NCBI RefSeq assembly: GCF_901709675.1
Contig: NC_051095.1
Span: forward strand, 495,001 to 559,000
Length of the DNA stretch: 64,000 nt
Source of the DNA: Syngnathus acus
Taxonomy: Eukaryota; Chordata; Actinopteri; Syngnathiformes; Syngnathidae
Direction of reading: 5' to 3'
Positions 13,301-25,887 of the stretch are shown piece by piece. Every line of letters begins with the position of its first letter. Position 1 is the first letter of the stretch. A program made the position numbers and the translations under genes. The notes beneath the pieces are model-generated. The model saw nothing but the letters and a program-made list of their open reading frames with translations, was not told where the DNA came from and searched no databases.

Positions 13301-14739
13301 CATCAGGCAGCGGTGAAAAGTGACCCAGTCCAAATCCTAGATGGCCATACTTGGACCAAACCCTCGCTTGAGCTCAGGCTCCAGGCTTGCCTCGAGCAGT
13401 CTGCCGGTTGCTGCTCGGGTGAGACCCTAGCTCAGGTTGTAGGCTTGCCCCAACCAGTCTGGCCTTTCCGTAACAAGAACCGCTCCCAGCGGTTCTGCTT
13501 CTTGTCTTGAATTGGAGAAGGACGATCAAGAGTTTGGGTACTTCCCCCACCATCCTGGAGACAAAGCTGTGAAACGTGTCCTTGTTTGTCTTCCTTGCTC
13601 GTTGGTCCCAGACCTTTGGAGAGAAGCTTCTGGGTGTGATGGCGTGGATCATGCCCATCTCTGTGGCTCTGTCCACCTTCGGGGGAGTCAACGGTTCCCT
13701 TTTCACCTCGTCTAGGCAAGTGCCGTTTGTGCGGGCGGGCGGGCGGGCGCTCTTTCCAAATGGGCGCCAAGATTTGTGCCGGTCTCGCCACGCCAGGTTG
13801 TTCTTTGCCGGAGCCAGAGAGGGCCACCTCCCCAGTCTGTTGGCCATGATTCACGTCAAGCGCTGCACCCCCATCCCGGCTCTGCTCTTCACCGTGAGTC
13901 CAGGCGCTCAAGCCGTCTCGCCTGGCTCGGCGTGACCCTTGAAGCCGCCGTCCGTTTGTCCGCAGTGCCTGTCCACCTTGCTGATGCTGTGCACCAGCGA
14001 CATGTACACGCTCATCAACTACGTGGGATTCATCAACTACCTCTTCTACGGCGTGACCGTCGCCGGGCAGATTGTGCTGCGAATCAAACAGCCTGACATG
14101 CACAGGCCCATCAAGGTGCGCCGCCAAGCTCTTTGCGAGGGAGACGGCGCGGCGTGGCGTGGCGCGGCGCGGCTTGGCGCGGCGCGGCTCGGCTCTCACG
14201 CTTTCTCTTTTGCTTTCAGATCAACCTGATTTGGCCGGTGATATACCTCCTCTTCTGGGCCTTCCTCCTCATCTTCTCGCTCTACTCCGAGCCGGTGGTG
14301 TGCGGCATCGGTCTGGCCATCATGCTCACCGGCGTGCCCGTTTATTTCCTGGGCGTCTACTGGGACAACAAGCCAAAGTGCTTCGACGCATTTGTCGGTA
14401 GGTTTGCCCCGTCTGGGCCGCGGTTCGGAACGGCCAGACTCGGGGCTCCCGTCGATGGTCCGGTGCCCACACGGCCCGACGCTCCCGATAGCCGTTTTGG
14501 AATGGGTACAGAGCGGAAGTGGTTTAGCCAGGAAGTGTTTGTTTCATCCGACGCTCGATCCCAGACTAACGCCCGCGTCTCCTTCTCCTTCAGACAAGTT
14601 GACGTATGTGGGTCAGAGGTTCTGCCTGGTGGTTTATCCAGCTCAGACGTCGGACGACGACGAGGGCGAGGAAATGAAGGAAGCCAGGTCGCCTCTGTCC
14701 AAAGGGGACGACGAAAAACACAAATCGGCCGACTGCTGA
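7383..14739 (+). CDS. slc7a8: Large neutral amino acid transporter small subunit 2 (LAT2)
   Basis: Light chain of the sodium-independent L-type exchanger, which acts at the plasma membrane with SLC3A2 (4F2hc). Eleven coding exons: 7383-7536, 9804-10008, 10846-10997, 12315-12440, 12803-12956, 13162-13285, 13612-13715, 13797-13893, 13966-14115, 14220-14397 and 14594-14739. They give 529 residues, against 535 in human, with all phases compatible. The first transmembrane segment carries the substrate-site [10 protein letters not shown], the sixth carries [12 protein letters not shown], and QPLFPTC contains the cysteine that in this family bonds to the heavy chain. The Gly/Glu-rich N-terminus before [14 protein letters not shown] and the acidic C-tail are cytosolic and divergent, as usual. 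Intron 5 (12957-13161) is almost wholly microsatellite, and intron 7 appears to use a GC donor at 13716. LAT2 rather than LAT1 is judged from near-identity in the transmembrane segments. Confidence 0.95.
7616..7675. repeat. (ATCC)n microsatellite in SLC7A8 intron 1
   Basis: Roughly 14 ATCC units followed by a degenerate CCTC-rich tract to about 7710, just inside intron 1. Confidence 0.95.
11920..12000 (+). repeat. Teleost retroposon fragment (TTTATTGTCATTGTCA type)
   Basis: The string ATAGATCTTTATTGTCATTGTCATACATGTACAACGAAATTTA is typical of a short retroposon end widespread in teleosts; it lies in SLC7A8 intron 3. Family name not assigned. Confidence 0.45.
12985..13154. repeat. (ATCC)n/(CT)n tract filling SLC7A8 intron 5
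   Basis: ATCC units, a central CT-rich part and more ATCC units make up nearly all of the 205-base intron, ending a few bases before the acceptor CAG at 13159-13161. Confidence 0.95.
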
Positions 14740-15516
14740 AGCCGCTCGGACGCCCGTTTACTGATCTCTTTCTTACTGGAAATCTTTTGGTGAAAAAAAA
14801 AACAAAAAAAACAAAAAATCATCTGTGTGCCAAATATGCTGTGATGACATTTTGAAGAGCAATAAGCTTTCACCTGGAAACGTGTGCAACAAAACACCCA
14901 GCCAGCCGTTAGCTGGTCATCTTCACACTGCCCCAAGAGAAACATCTTACAACGTATGTCTTATTATTATTATTTTTATTCTTGTTCACTGCGATGACCT
15001 CTTATTGTTTTTCTACTTTTGTTCTCGATTTTGTCTTTTTTTTTTCCTCACATATTCAAAACACCAAATTTGATTGTGAAACATTTGTCAAGCGCAAAGA
15101 TTGGAGAAAGCATTTGTTGTTTTGTAACAACGGACGCCGTGATTTTCTTTGGGGCTCTTTGACATGTTTTTTCTTTCATTTGACTTCCCGGCCATCATCT
15201 TCATTTTCCCGCCAACTACTCCAGAGGCTTAAAGCGGCGTACGTGCGTCCGTTCGTATTGCTGCGGTGTAAAGCGAGTCGAGGATTTTGTCATTTTGGTT
15301 CGAACTGTGCAGGAAACGCAGGATTTTTTTTTTTTCACCACTACATTTGAATTGTCTTTGCAACGAATCCCAATGCAGACACCATTTACTTGTCTATTGT
15401 CAAATGTATTTTTCTAGTCAACGATTTAGCTGTTTTATGCGCAGAATTAGCACATCATTATTTTTAGAATGAATGGAATTAATAATAGAATTAATAGAAT
15501 TACAACACACACACCT

Positions 15517-15519
<3 letters not shown>

Positions 15520-15559
<40 letters not shown>
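15520..15559. repeat. (AT)n microsatellite
   Basis: Twenty AT units in the probable SLC7A8 3' region. Confidence 0.95.
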
Positions 15560-15563
<4 letters not shown>

Positions 15564-16918
15564 TGATGATTGATGCTGTTTAGCAGATATTAGATCGATG
15601 ATTGATGCTGTCTACCAAAAGTTTTTCTTTTTTAAATGGTCTTACATGAATGAATACACACGCAAAGATAAATTCAACATGCACCTTTGAACTGAAGCAG
15701 TGGTATGATTCTTGTTCTGTCCCTAAAATGTACATTATGCTCTTCAGACCTGCAATAATCATCTGGGTTTCTCAGGGTAAGCACGCACGCCTCCTTTAAC
15801 TCATTCAGTGCCATTGACGGTTAGAGACGTCAAAGACTGGGTTGGCAATGAATGAATTGAAAAATGCTAATCGTCTGTGGAGGTGCCACTTTGATATTTA
15901 TTCCTCTCGGGAGTCCCACGAAAAAAAAAAAAACACACACACACAATGACATGGAAATAAATAGGAGCAACTCCGGGCCAGTTTTGTTTCTTTCTGTTAG
16001 TCGAAATGCCTCATCTTTTGGCTTGCACAAAAACATAGTTGGGCTACGAAGGAAAAGTGTGATATTGGCGCAAATCAAGTGCTTGTCTAAGTGTTGGAAT
16101 ACTCCTTTGCTAGCTGTACGTTCGAGTATTTGAAGTAACTCTAACATGGGTTTGAAGGATTTTGACAATATTAAATGTTTGTTTTTTTCTAAAAAAAAAA
16201 AAAACATTACTTAAAGTAAATGTTTTTTAAGTAACTCTAACCTGGGTTTGAATGATTTTGACAATATTAAATGGTTATTAATGTGAGCAGTGGTTTATTT
16301 TTAGAACACTTTGTATTGATGATGCATAAATATCCATCCATCCATCCATCCATCCATCCATCCATCCATCCATCGTCACTTACTGTCTGAGCATCAATCT
16401 AAGCAGAGAAAGTCAGACTTACCCCTCCGCAGCCACTTGGTCCCGAGATGTTTCCGGGCCAACAGAGAGAGACCTTCTTTCCAGCGTGTCCTGAAATTGT
16501 CCCTGAAGATGTGGGTTGTGCTCCAAACACCTGACAAGGGAGGTCCAGAGCAGAATGTACTAGAATACTTTTGTTCAGTTCTTAGGTGGTCACGTTTTAA
16601 TTTGAAGTACAATCAATTTGCGTGTGATCATTGAGATTTCAATGGTTTACCTAGAAACAATTTGTTGTCACCATTTATGTGCTATGCATTTTCATTTTGA
16701 AAAGCGCTGCAGCAGACTTTCAGAGAAACATATGAGTTTCAGGCATGTTTAGGAACTCACCTCTTGAACTACAACTCGTCGTGTTCCCGTTTATGATCGA
16801 CTTCCATTGTCTTTGTAAAATAAAATCAAACAGAAAAATGCAAAGGACAAAAACTGCTAAATGAAAACGTTGCCAAAATTTACGCCAATGCTCGTACTGC
16901 TTTCAGGCATGGTAATGA

Positions 16919-17284
16919 ATGCCTGGCTGCCTGGCTGCCTGGCTGCGTGGCTGCCTGCCAGACTGGCTGCCTGCATGGCTGCCTGCCAGCCTGGCTGCCA
17001 TGCATGGCTGCCATGCATGGCTGCCTGCATGGCTGCCTGCATGGCTGCCTGCATGGCTACCTGTCTGCCTGCCCGCCTGCCTGTGTGGCTGCCTGCCTGC
17101 CTGGCTATCTGTCTGCCTGCCCGCCTGTCTGTCTGCCCGCCTGGCTACCTGTCTGCCTGCCCGCCTGGCTACCTGTCTGCCTGCCTGCCCGCCTGCCCGC
17201 CCGCCTGCCTGCCCGCCTGCCTGCCTGCCCGCCTGCCTGCCCGCCTGCCTGCCTGCCTGCCCGCCCGCCTGCCTGCCTGCCTGG
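16919..17284. repeat. Imperfect CTGCC/TGGCTGCC satellite, about 365 bp
   Basis: Tandem, degenerate units of CTGCCTGGCTGCCTGC type with CCCGCCTG variants towards the right. It is open in several frames on both strands, only because the repeat lacks stops. It ends about 120 bases before the (CT)n tract. Confidence 0.9.
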
Positions 17285-17402
17285 CACAACATGGCGGCGG
17301 CTTTGACGTACGAAAGAAAGGTGGAAGCGCGACGCTTATTCTTCGGATTTATTTCCGACATCACGTTGCACGTGCCGTAAAGTAATTTTCCGAGTACAAG
17401 GG

Positions 17403-17490
<88 letters not shown>
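17403..17490. repeat. (CT)n microsatellite upstream of GMPR2
   Basis: About 44 nearly uninterrupted CT units, around 480 bases upstream of the GMPR2 ATG. Confidence 0.97.
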
Positions 17491-17494
<4 letters not shown>

Positions 17495-17669
17495 GGACCG
17501 AACGAAGCGTTCGACGTCCAAAAACTCCAAGGCGGCTTTTCTTGCCTTCCGCTCAGCAGCGCAAGTGCGCATGCGCTCTCTCATACGTGAACCGAATGCG
17601 ACTCGCTCATTGCAGGTGACAGAATTCACGTTTTTTACGAACCAACCGGTAAGTTACATATTTTGAAGT

Positions 17670-17750
17670 AGCGATCGACAACATAAGGCATTCAATTTGA
17701 TGGAGACATAACCCGTAGAGGCAATTGAATGCCTTACGTTGTCGATCGCT
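17670..17750. repeat. Near-perfect inverted repeat (hairpin), 29-base arms
   Basis: Arms at 17670-17698 (begins AGCGATCGACAAC) and 17722-17750 (ends GTTGTCGATCGCT) pair with about one mismatch across a 23-base loop. The size suits a small palindromic MITE or a structured RNA. It sits 214 bases upstream of the GMPR2 start codon. Confidence 0.75.
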
Positions 17751-17963
17751 GGCTTAACATATGTTAACTACATATGTAGTTAGAATCTGAACAAAATGCA
17801 CCTTTTCTTACTGCGGGACGAGATAAAAAGTAGCCACCGGTTTAGTACGTCTAACTGGCATGTTTATGTAGAAAACTCGTCATGATCGTAAACGATTGCT
17901 TTGGATGTTACCTAATTCCTCTGCGAGACTTATTTGTGCGCGGCGTGTCATGCAGTTTCCATA

Positions 17964-20021
<2,058 letters not shown>

Positions 20022-21120
20022 CCCGGTCCTCCACGCCGCTTGTACTGTATGCCACGCCGACTACGCTACTCCCATCGGGCTCTCCGATGTCCCTGATTCC
20101 TTCCGTAAGCTCAACTTTTAGAATTTTGTCTTTTAACATGCATGGACTTCCTCATATTTGACACCGGAAAAGAATCTCACGGCGACAAACCCCTCGAGAA
20201 AGTCCGATAGAGCGTGAGCCCCGTCGGCACCCCCACCAAAGAACGGTTTCTGATGGCGAAGCACTGTTTTGTTTCACATGCTTTATTGACACAGCTCATG
20301 GCAGCTAAGCAACATTGTGCAAATTAGCCTCCTCAAATCATTCCAACATAGTTCATTGATGCCAAGATGGCGGCAAAGCACTCATTTTGCCTGAACAAAA
20401 GTTCTCAATGCACTTCCACATAGCTTATTGGACCAAGACAGCAGCAAATCACAACTTTCATTTGAATAAAAATGCACTTTGACATCATTCCTTCACTCCA
20501 GTTTGGCGGCAGAGTCATACTTTTATTCTTTTTTTTCTCGAGCGCAGCAAAAACGTGTCGGCCCATCTCAATGAACTGTGCTCGCAAATGTATTATTTTT
20601 TCATTGAGAGGCCAATTTGAAGTGACCGACAAAGCACCAACTGGACTTGCTGCCATCTAGTGGAACAATACTGATCGTTTTCCCTGTCATTGCAGAATGT
20701 GGCGTTATTTTTGCCACGTCGTTTGTCCTTGTCGAGTGAGTTTGAGAAAAGGCCTCAATGTCGTATGCACGCGAGCCAAGCGAGCGTTCTCTTCCGTTAG
20801 CTTGTTTTTAACCGCTACCAACCTTGGGTGACGTTTGCTTTCAGCTGGTGTTTCTCATGCATTGTTGCCTTCAAAACAAGTGTTCCTTCCACACGTTAGG
20901 TCTGTCGCATGCGTGTACAAGTCAATACAGCTCTTACACATCTGCTCGTGCTACGTATGGTCTCCACTTGAAAATGAATGGATGATGAGCCATGACACAT
21001 GTTTACAAAATAACCCAAGAAAAAAAACACAGCCTACCCGCTGACCTGCACCAAAGTTTGGAATGATGTACAAAATCAATGTGAAGCTCCCGGTCGGTCC
21101 ATCAAAATGATGCTTTTTGA
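20022..21120. other. Convergent intergenic region between GMPR2 and CIDEB
   Basis: The two genes end tail to tail 1.1 kb apart. No coding signal is seen. An AATAAA lies on the plus strand near 20466 and its complement TTTATT near 20282, either of which could serve 3' end formation; assignment is uncertain. Confidence 0.5.
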
Positions 21121-22421
21121 TCAATTTAGATGGGCCCTCTGCGGGGGCTGCCAAAGCTCCACGCCCTCAATGACGCGGCGGATCACCGAGGCCGAAGTGA
21201 TGAGCAGGTGTCCGGCGGCGTTGAGGAGGGCCGAGGCCACGCGAAGGGCCTCTCTGCAAAAATAAAAAAATAACCCACTGTCGCATGAGGGGACAAAAAA
21301 TAAATACAAATCATTTTAAAAAATACATTTATAAAGAACCAGATTTGGGGGGGAAATGCCAACAAATGTTTTGGGGGTTCTGCTCACCTGAGAACTTTTT
21401 TGGGTCCCAGACACTGGAAGTCGGCGCTGACCGAGTACAGGCCCTGAAAAGTGGCCTTCACGCTCAAAGAGCCAAACATATCCCTGGGGTTCATCTTGTA
21501 TAGGTCCAAGGTGACGCTGGCGATGTCTTTTCCCGTCTTGGACTTGCTCTTGTCTTGACATCGGGACACAGAGGCACCCTGAGGTCATTGGGAACGAACA
21601 AACGGTTAGGAAGCGCTAGTCAAAAGATGCTCAGTGACTTGATGGCATCCCTCCAGGGGGCGGTGCCATCCGCTGAGCATTGCAATGAGCTACAACCCAA
21701 ATTGCCATGGCTGCATTTATTTTAGGGTGCTGCTTGATTTCAGTCATTTGAAGTCTCAAGTGGCTTTTGCAACGGGACAAGGAGGAAAACAAAATGGCGC
21801 AAATTGCAACTAACTCCTTTTTGGGCATGCCACGACGACTCGCGCTGGTCTATGGGGAAAAAATAGCAGAAATGTCTGAATGAATCAACAAATTCCAGTA
21901 CCGACGGAGGTCGCCACGTCTGACCGGGCTCCAGGGCCACGATGGCGGCGTTGTCCGGCAACGTCGCCAGGAAATCGTCCGAGTCCACCTCCGTCCCGTC
22001 CTCTTCGCAGACCAGGGACACCAGAGTAACCAGCGACAGCGCCTGACAGACCTGGAGCCAGCCAGCCAGTCAGACTCAATCCAATGAAAGGCCACAAGGA
22101 AACTCCTAGAGCAGCGTAATAATCACCCTCTCTTTCAGTTCCTCCAAAGTCCCGGCCGTGATGCCCTTCTTGGCCTCTCGGTTGGGACCGCGAACCCTGA
22201 ACGGACGCTGGGGCGCGGACCACACTCGCTTGGTTACCGACCTGCAGACAGCCAAAACCAATCTTGAGCTCTGTCACAAAAAATGATCTCAAAGGCCTGG
22301 CCTGGAATGATTTTTCTAAATGTGGGAAAAGTCTCCGCTGAATGGGAAGCCATTGCCGCAATCTTGCTGCCAAACCGCACCAAAATCTTACTTACTTAAT
22401 CAATGACGACGTTGCGTCCAT
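21121..22421 (-). CDS. cideb: Cell death-inducing DFFA-like effector B
   Basis: CIDE-family protein; in liver and gut the family member acts at lipid droplets and the ER in VLDL lipidation and droplet fusion. Exons in transcript order: 22421-22396 (tentative, MDATSSLI), 22241-22127, 22051-21902, 21578-21388 and 21253-21121. They give 204 residues, against 219 in human, and all junction phases fit. The CIDE-N domain shows RPFRVRGPNREAKKGI, then LVCEEDGTEVDSDDFLATLP and LEPGQTWRPP. The CIDE-C domain shows DIASVTLDLYKMNPRDMFG, LSVKATFQGLYSVS and a C-terminal VEGVELWQ-like end (read IEGVELWQPPQ). CIDEB rather than CIDEA or CIDEC is supported by the DLFGSLNVKATF-type block and by synteny. The short first exon is the least certain part. 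Confidence 0.9.
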
Positions 22422-22670
22422 GGCGAGTCGCTTGTTCTCACTGGTGTGACTTAACAATAACAATGTCAGCTTTAACAAGCGCATCGTGGACTTTGCTCCT
22501 CGAGTGCTGACCATCCAGATACAGCAACACCGAGGCAAAGTTCATCCAGATTGTGCACACGAGTGTGAAAATACCAAAAGGCGCGGCAAGGCGCGACGTT
22601 TACGGCGAAGCGCCACGATTTCAGATCGTCAGTGTAATGTGTCACACTTTCAAGTACATCTGAATGTATT

Positions 22671-22707
22671 TAGCGTTTTTTCCCATGTATAATGCGCAAA
22701 ATTTAAC
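22671..22707. mobile_element. Extra copy of the pogo-like element end
   Basis: A second CCATGTATAATGCGCAAAA-type end abuts the main element at 22708, as if the terminus had been duplicated or another copy inserted beside it. Confidence 0.6.
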
Positions 22708-23141
22708 TACCGTTTTTTTCCATGTATAATGCGCAAAATTTAACTAATTTATTGTCCTAAAATCTGGGGTGCGCATTATACATGGGTACATTTTTTTTTT
22801 TTGAAGAAAATCTTGGTACAAGAATTTTTGAAGAAAATCTCCCTCGAAATAAAACTTGAAATCACCTTTCTTCTTGTTTGTCAATGGCGCATCGCATTCA
22901 GCCATCCTGCCCAACACACTTAGTCAGTAAAATTCATAATTGCCGACACATCGTTTGATGCGATGGTGCAATCCTTGATGGTGTTATTGTCAAATATTGT
23001 TTGTTTTTTAATCTCCATCGCAGACCGGATATCCTACGGAGGCAGTATCACTGCGCATGCGCACTATGGATCCCATGCGCAGAACGGACACGTCAGCTAT
23101 ATAAAGAGCGAGACTTCAGTTTAATTAGCAGTTTCATCAAA

Positions 23142-23257
23142 ATGGTTAAGAGAGCAAGTTATAGTATAGCATTTCGAAAGAAAGTCATTGAAGCGGCAGA
23201 AGAATTTGGCAATAGGGCAGCTGCGCGCCAATCTGATGTCAATGAATCAAACATAAG
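23142..23257 (+). pseudogene. Truncated pogo-like transposase
   Basis: The first 38 or so codons of the Brinker/pogo DNA-binding domain (MVKRASYSIAFRKK, GNRAAARQSDVNESNI) are interrupted by the element starting at 23258. They match the left-arm copy with a few substitutions. Confidence 0.7.
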
Positions 23258-23424
23258 CAGGGCTGTGGACTCAGACTCGGGGACTCGGTCGGACTCGGTC
23301 ATTTTTGCCGGACTCGGTGCTGATTTTGACCGAGTCCACCGAGTCCGACAATAAAAAAAATACGTTCCATTTTATTTTCATCATGCTGCTGAGAATGCGC
23401 GTAGGAATACTGTCCACAGCCCTG
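23258..23424. mobile_element. Small element with CAGGGCTGTGGAC terminal inverted repeats
   Basis: Begins CAGGGCTGTGGAC and ends GTCCACAGCCCTG (13-base terminal inverted repeats), with an internal GGACTCGG-type repeat. Target-site duplications were not evident, so the superfamily (hAT-like?) is a guess. Confidence 0.55.
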
Positions 23425-23534
23425 CTTGCTTGTTATGAAGACAAATGTAGTTGTTGCGTGCGCGCCCGCGCCTGCCTGCGTGCGTGCAAGATCCACAATG
23501 CCCCGCGCGCAGCCAAGATGGAAGAACCCGGTGT

Positions 23535-24466
23535 TGTTCCCCCTGCCGCGGGAGCGCGCACGCCTTATTTGGAAAGGGAAAAACCGATGTCGTACGGCGT
23601 CAGCACTATGTTGTTTTCAATAAAAACATGAAGAAGTCACGTTTGCGTCAGTCAATTTTAAGTTTTATAAAGGATTATTCTCATTTGATGTCTTTAAATT
23701 CATCCGCGTTCTGCCATTGAAGCGGGATGCATTCAAAGACCAGTCGTACAGACGGAAACGTTTTGTGATCAAATCTTTCATAACGAGAATGATTTGAGTG
23801 AATTGATTTGAATGAATAATTGAGAAGAAATTTCAGTTCTAAAGGCTCCTTTTGTCCCAAGCAAAGTGACAGATGGTGGGGAGGGGGGATGAAAATCAAT
23901 CAATTCACTCAAATCATTCTCGTTATGAAAGATTTGATCACAAAACGTGTGTGGCTTTTTCTTAAATGAACACGTTTGACATTGCTATCGTGTCACCTTT
24001 TAATTATATTGCGCTGTCATGTTAAAGCAAATTAATAAATGCAACAATATTAATTTGCTTTGAAAATACCTGAGTAATAAAATAAAATGGATGGATGAAT
24101 GATGATCACAATTAAGTAGAAAGTCTCCTTTGTAATATATACTCCTTGTAGCCTGTACCCAAAAAGAGGAGTTTCTTTGCATCGAGGTTTATGCAAAGAG
24201 CTCACGTAATTACATTGTTGCGTTTTGGTGAAGTGAATGAGTGTTCCGTCTGTACGACTGGTCTTTGAATGCACCCCGCTTCAATGGCAGAACGCGGATG
24301 ATATTAAAGACTTCAAATGAGAATAATCCTTTATAAAACTTAAAATTGACTGACGCAAACGTGAGTTCTTCATGTTTTTATTGAAAACAACATAGTGCTG
24401 ACGCCGCACGACATCGTTTTTTCGCTTCCCAAATATGGCGCGTGCGCTCCCGCGGCAGGGGAAACA
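23535..24466. repeat. Large foldback element, arms about 220 bp, with a second hairpin inside
   Basis: The outer arms at about 23535-23757 and 24244-24466 are inverted copies with only scattered mismatches. Inside, 23755-23810 and 23895-23952 form another long inverted repeat (AACGTTTTGTGATCAAATC...). Each outer arm is open for about 62 codons in mirrored orientation with the same C-terminal SSAFCH and stop. No protein family recognised. Confidence 0.75.
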
Positions 24467-25184
24467 AAATCTCACGGGGGAACCAAATCTAGCACAACGG
24501 CGGATATCATACGGAGGCCGCCATTACAGATGCGCAGAACGGATGCGCAAGACACGTCAGCTATATAAAGAGCGAGACTTCAGTTCTCTACCTAAATGCG
24601 TATTACAGGTAATATTTTATTTCACAACATTTTGCCTTGTTCCTTTCTTCTCTGCTGTTCACTTCAAACACGCTCCGGCTCCATACGAACACAATGCTCT
24701 GGTATCAGACAAGGCTTGCTCCATCACCTGCTCGTTTGCTGTCTGTCACAATGTACCCGACACAAATCCGAAACATTTCTTTGCTATCGAGTTTGCTAGC
24801 GCAGGCGCAGTGATACTGACCGGCAGAATAACATCCGGTAGTTCCCAAAGATGATCTTTTTTCTGAAATCATTTTACGTTTACGGACTTAAGTAAGAGTC
24901 AAAATTTGGGTGCAAATTATACATGGGTACAGGCTTTTTTCCAGCATCGACATGCCATTTTTAGGGTGCGTATTATACATGGGGGCGCATTATACATGGA
25001 AAATTACGGTATGTTGGCTAGTGGTGGTATATATATATATATGTATATTGTAATGATTATTGTAATGATGTTTGAAAGTTTATTTGGTTAACAGTCTTAT
25101 AGGTATTATATGTTTTGTGATTACGTTTATTAGCAGTAGTGCAATATGATGTGAAAAGAGACCAAAGGAGATTATTTTGAGCAT

Positions 25185-25450
25185 ATTGATTTATTGTTAA
25201 CAAATGCACTGTATGTTTATGTTTTTGTTTACACAGTTCTCACGGTCAGTCAAGGTCTGCCAAGTCAAGATAAACAGATCAGTAACAAAAAGAACTCCAA
25301 GCTGTCTTTTATATACGAGAGGGCGTCGCCCTGACCTTTGGACGCCACAGCGACGAGGACTTTTGTTCGGAAGGCAATCGCTCACACGCTGAAACGAGAC
25401 GACGCGAAGGAGAGCGTGCATGCAGAGCCGCAAAGCCTTGCTGTTCAAAA
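25185..25450 (-). promoter_or_regulatory. TATA box plus polyadenylation signal, right-arm copy
   Basis: Minus-strand TATATAAAAG near 25304-25313 and AATAAA near 25189-25194, pointing away from the right receptor and mirroring 2034-2300. Conserved in both arms; function unknown. Confidence 0.35.
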
Positions 25451-25887
25451 TCACGTTATTTAGTGAGCTGCACGGTCGGTCGGTCAGTTAGCGAGCGAGC
25501 GAGCCAGTCGCTCAGCGAGTCTGAACGACTGGTTGGCTTGTTTGGCGATTGCTCAGACGGTTCACTCGGTCCGCTTGTCGGTTATTCAGCTTTCAGTCGC
25601 TGGCTTCCTCGATAAATGGTCAGTTGTTTACTTTGATTGAAGTTTGGGGGTAAGGGGTAAGTTACTTCTTGAAGGGACGTAACGACAAGGAAGCCAAGCC
25701 AGCAGCAAAGTCATTGTCAAGCAGCCTCGAGGACCAGGAAGGAGTCTCATCAGAAGAGCAGACTTTGGCCTCCAGCTTCTCGGAAATCCCGCCACCTTCT
25801 GAGCTTTGGACGTGGGACGCTATTGTGGCCGTCTCTTGTGCGAGAAAATCAAGGTGATCCCTATGCGTTCAGGTTCATGCGGGAAAG

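Larger units (their letters stand above)
14740..17963. other. SLC7A8 3' region and GMPR2 upstream region
   Basis: No exon recognised. The left half is AT-rich and probably SLC7A8 3' UTR. Repeats include (AT)n at 15520-15559, a short teleost repeat carrying CTCATTCAGTGCCATTGACGG near 15799, (ATCC)n at 16333-16373, the CTGCC-type satellite, (CT)n at 17403-17490 and the hairpin at 17670-17750, the larger ones listed separately. Confidence 0.6.
22708..25011 (+). mobile_element. Pogo/Tigger-like transposon, right-arm copy with nested insertions
   Basis: Inverted relative to the copy at 2380-3417 and ending in CATGGAAAATTACGGTA at 25011. It contains the transposase start (ATG 23142, MVKRASYSIAFRKKV) cut at about 23257 by a 167-bp element, then a foldback structure. 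A second partial 5' segment follows at about 24485-24585 (repeating the CAGCTATATAAAGAGCGAG promoter stretch), then the 3' end. It is dead as an autonomous element. A TATA-like TATATAAAG precedes the transposase ATG. Confidence 0.7.

Noticed and set aside
16861-17385. Long Ala/Cys/Leu/Pro-rich frames on both strands.
   Set aside because: Produced by the CTGCC satellite; no splice or domain evidence.
25669-25857. 62-codon frame just upstream of the receptor ATG, conserved in both arms (1631-1819).
   Set aside because: It begins with TTG, has no ATG, is preceded by a stop, and probably lies in a 5' intron; its conservation follows from the recent segment duplication.
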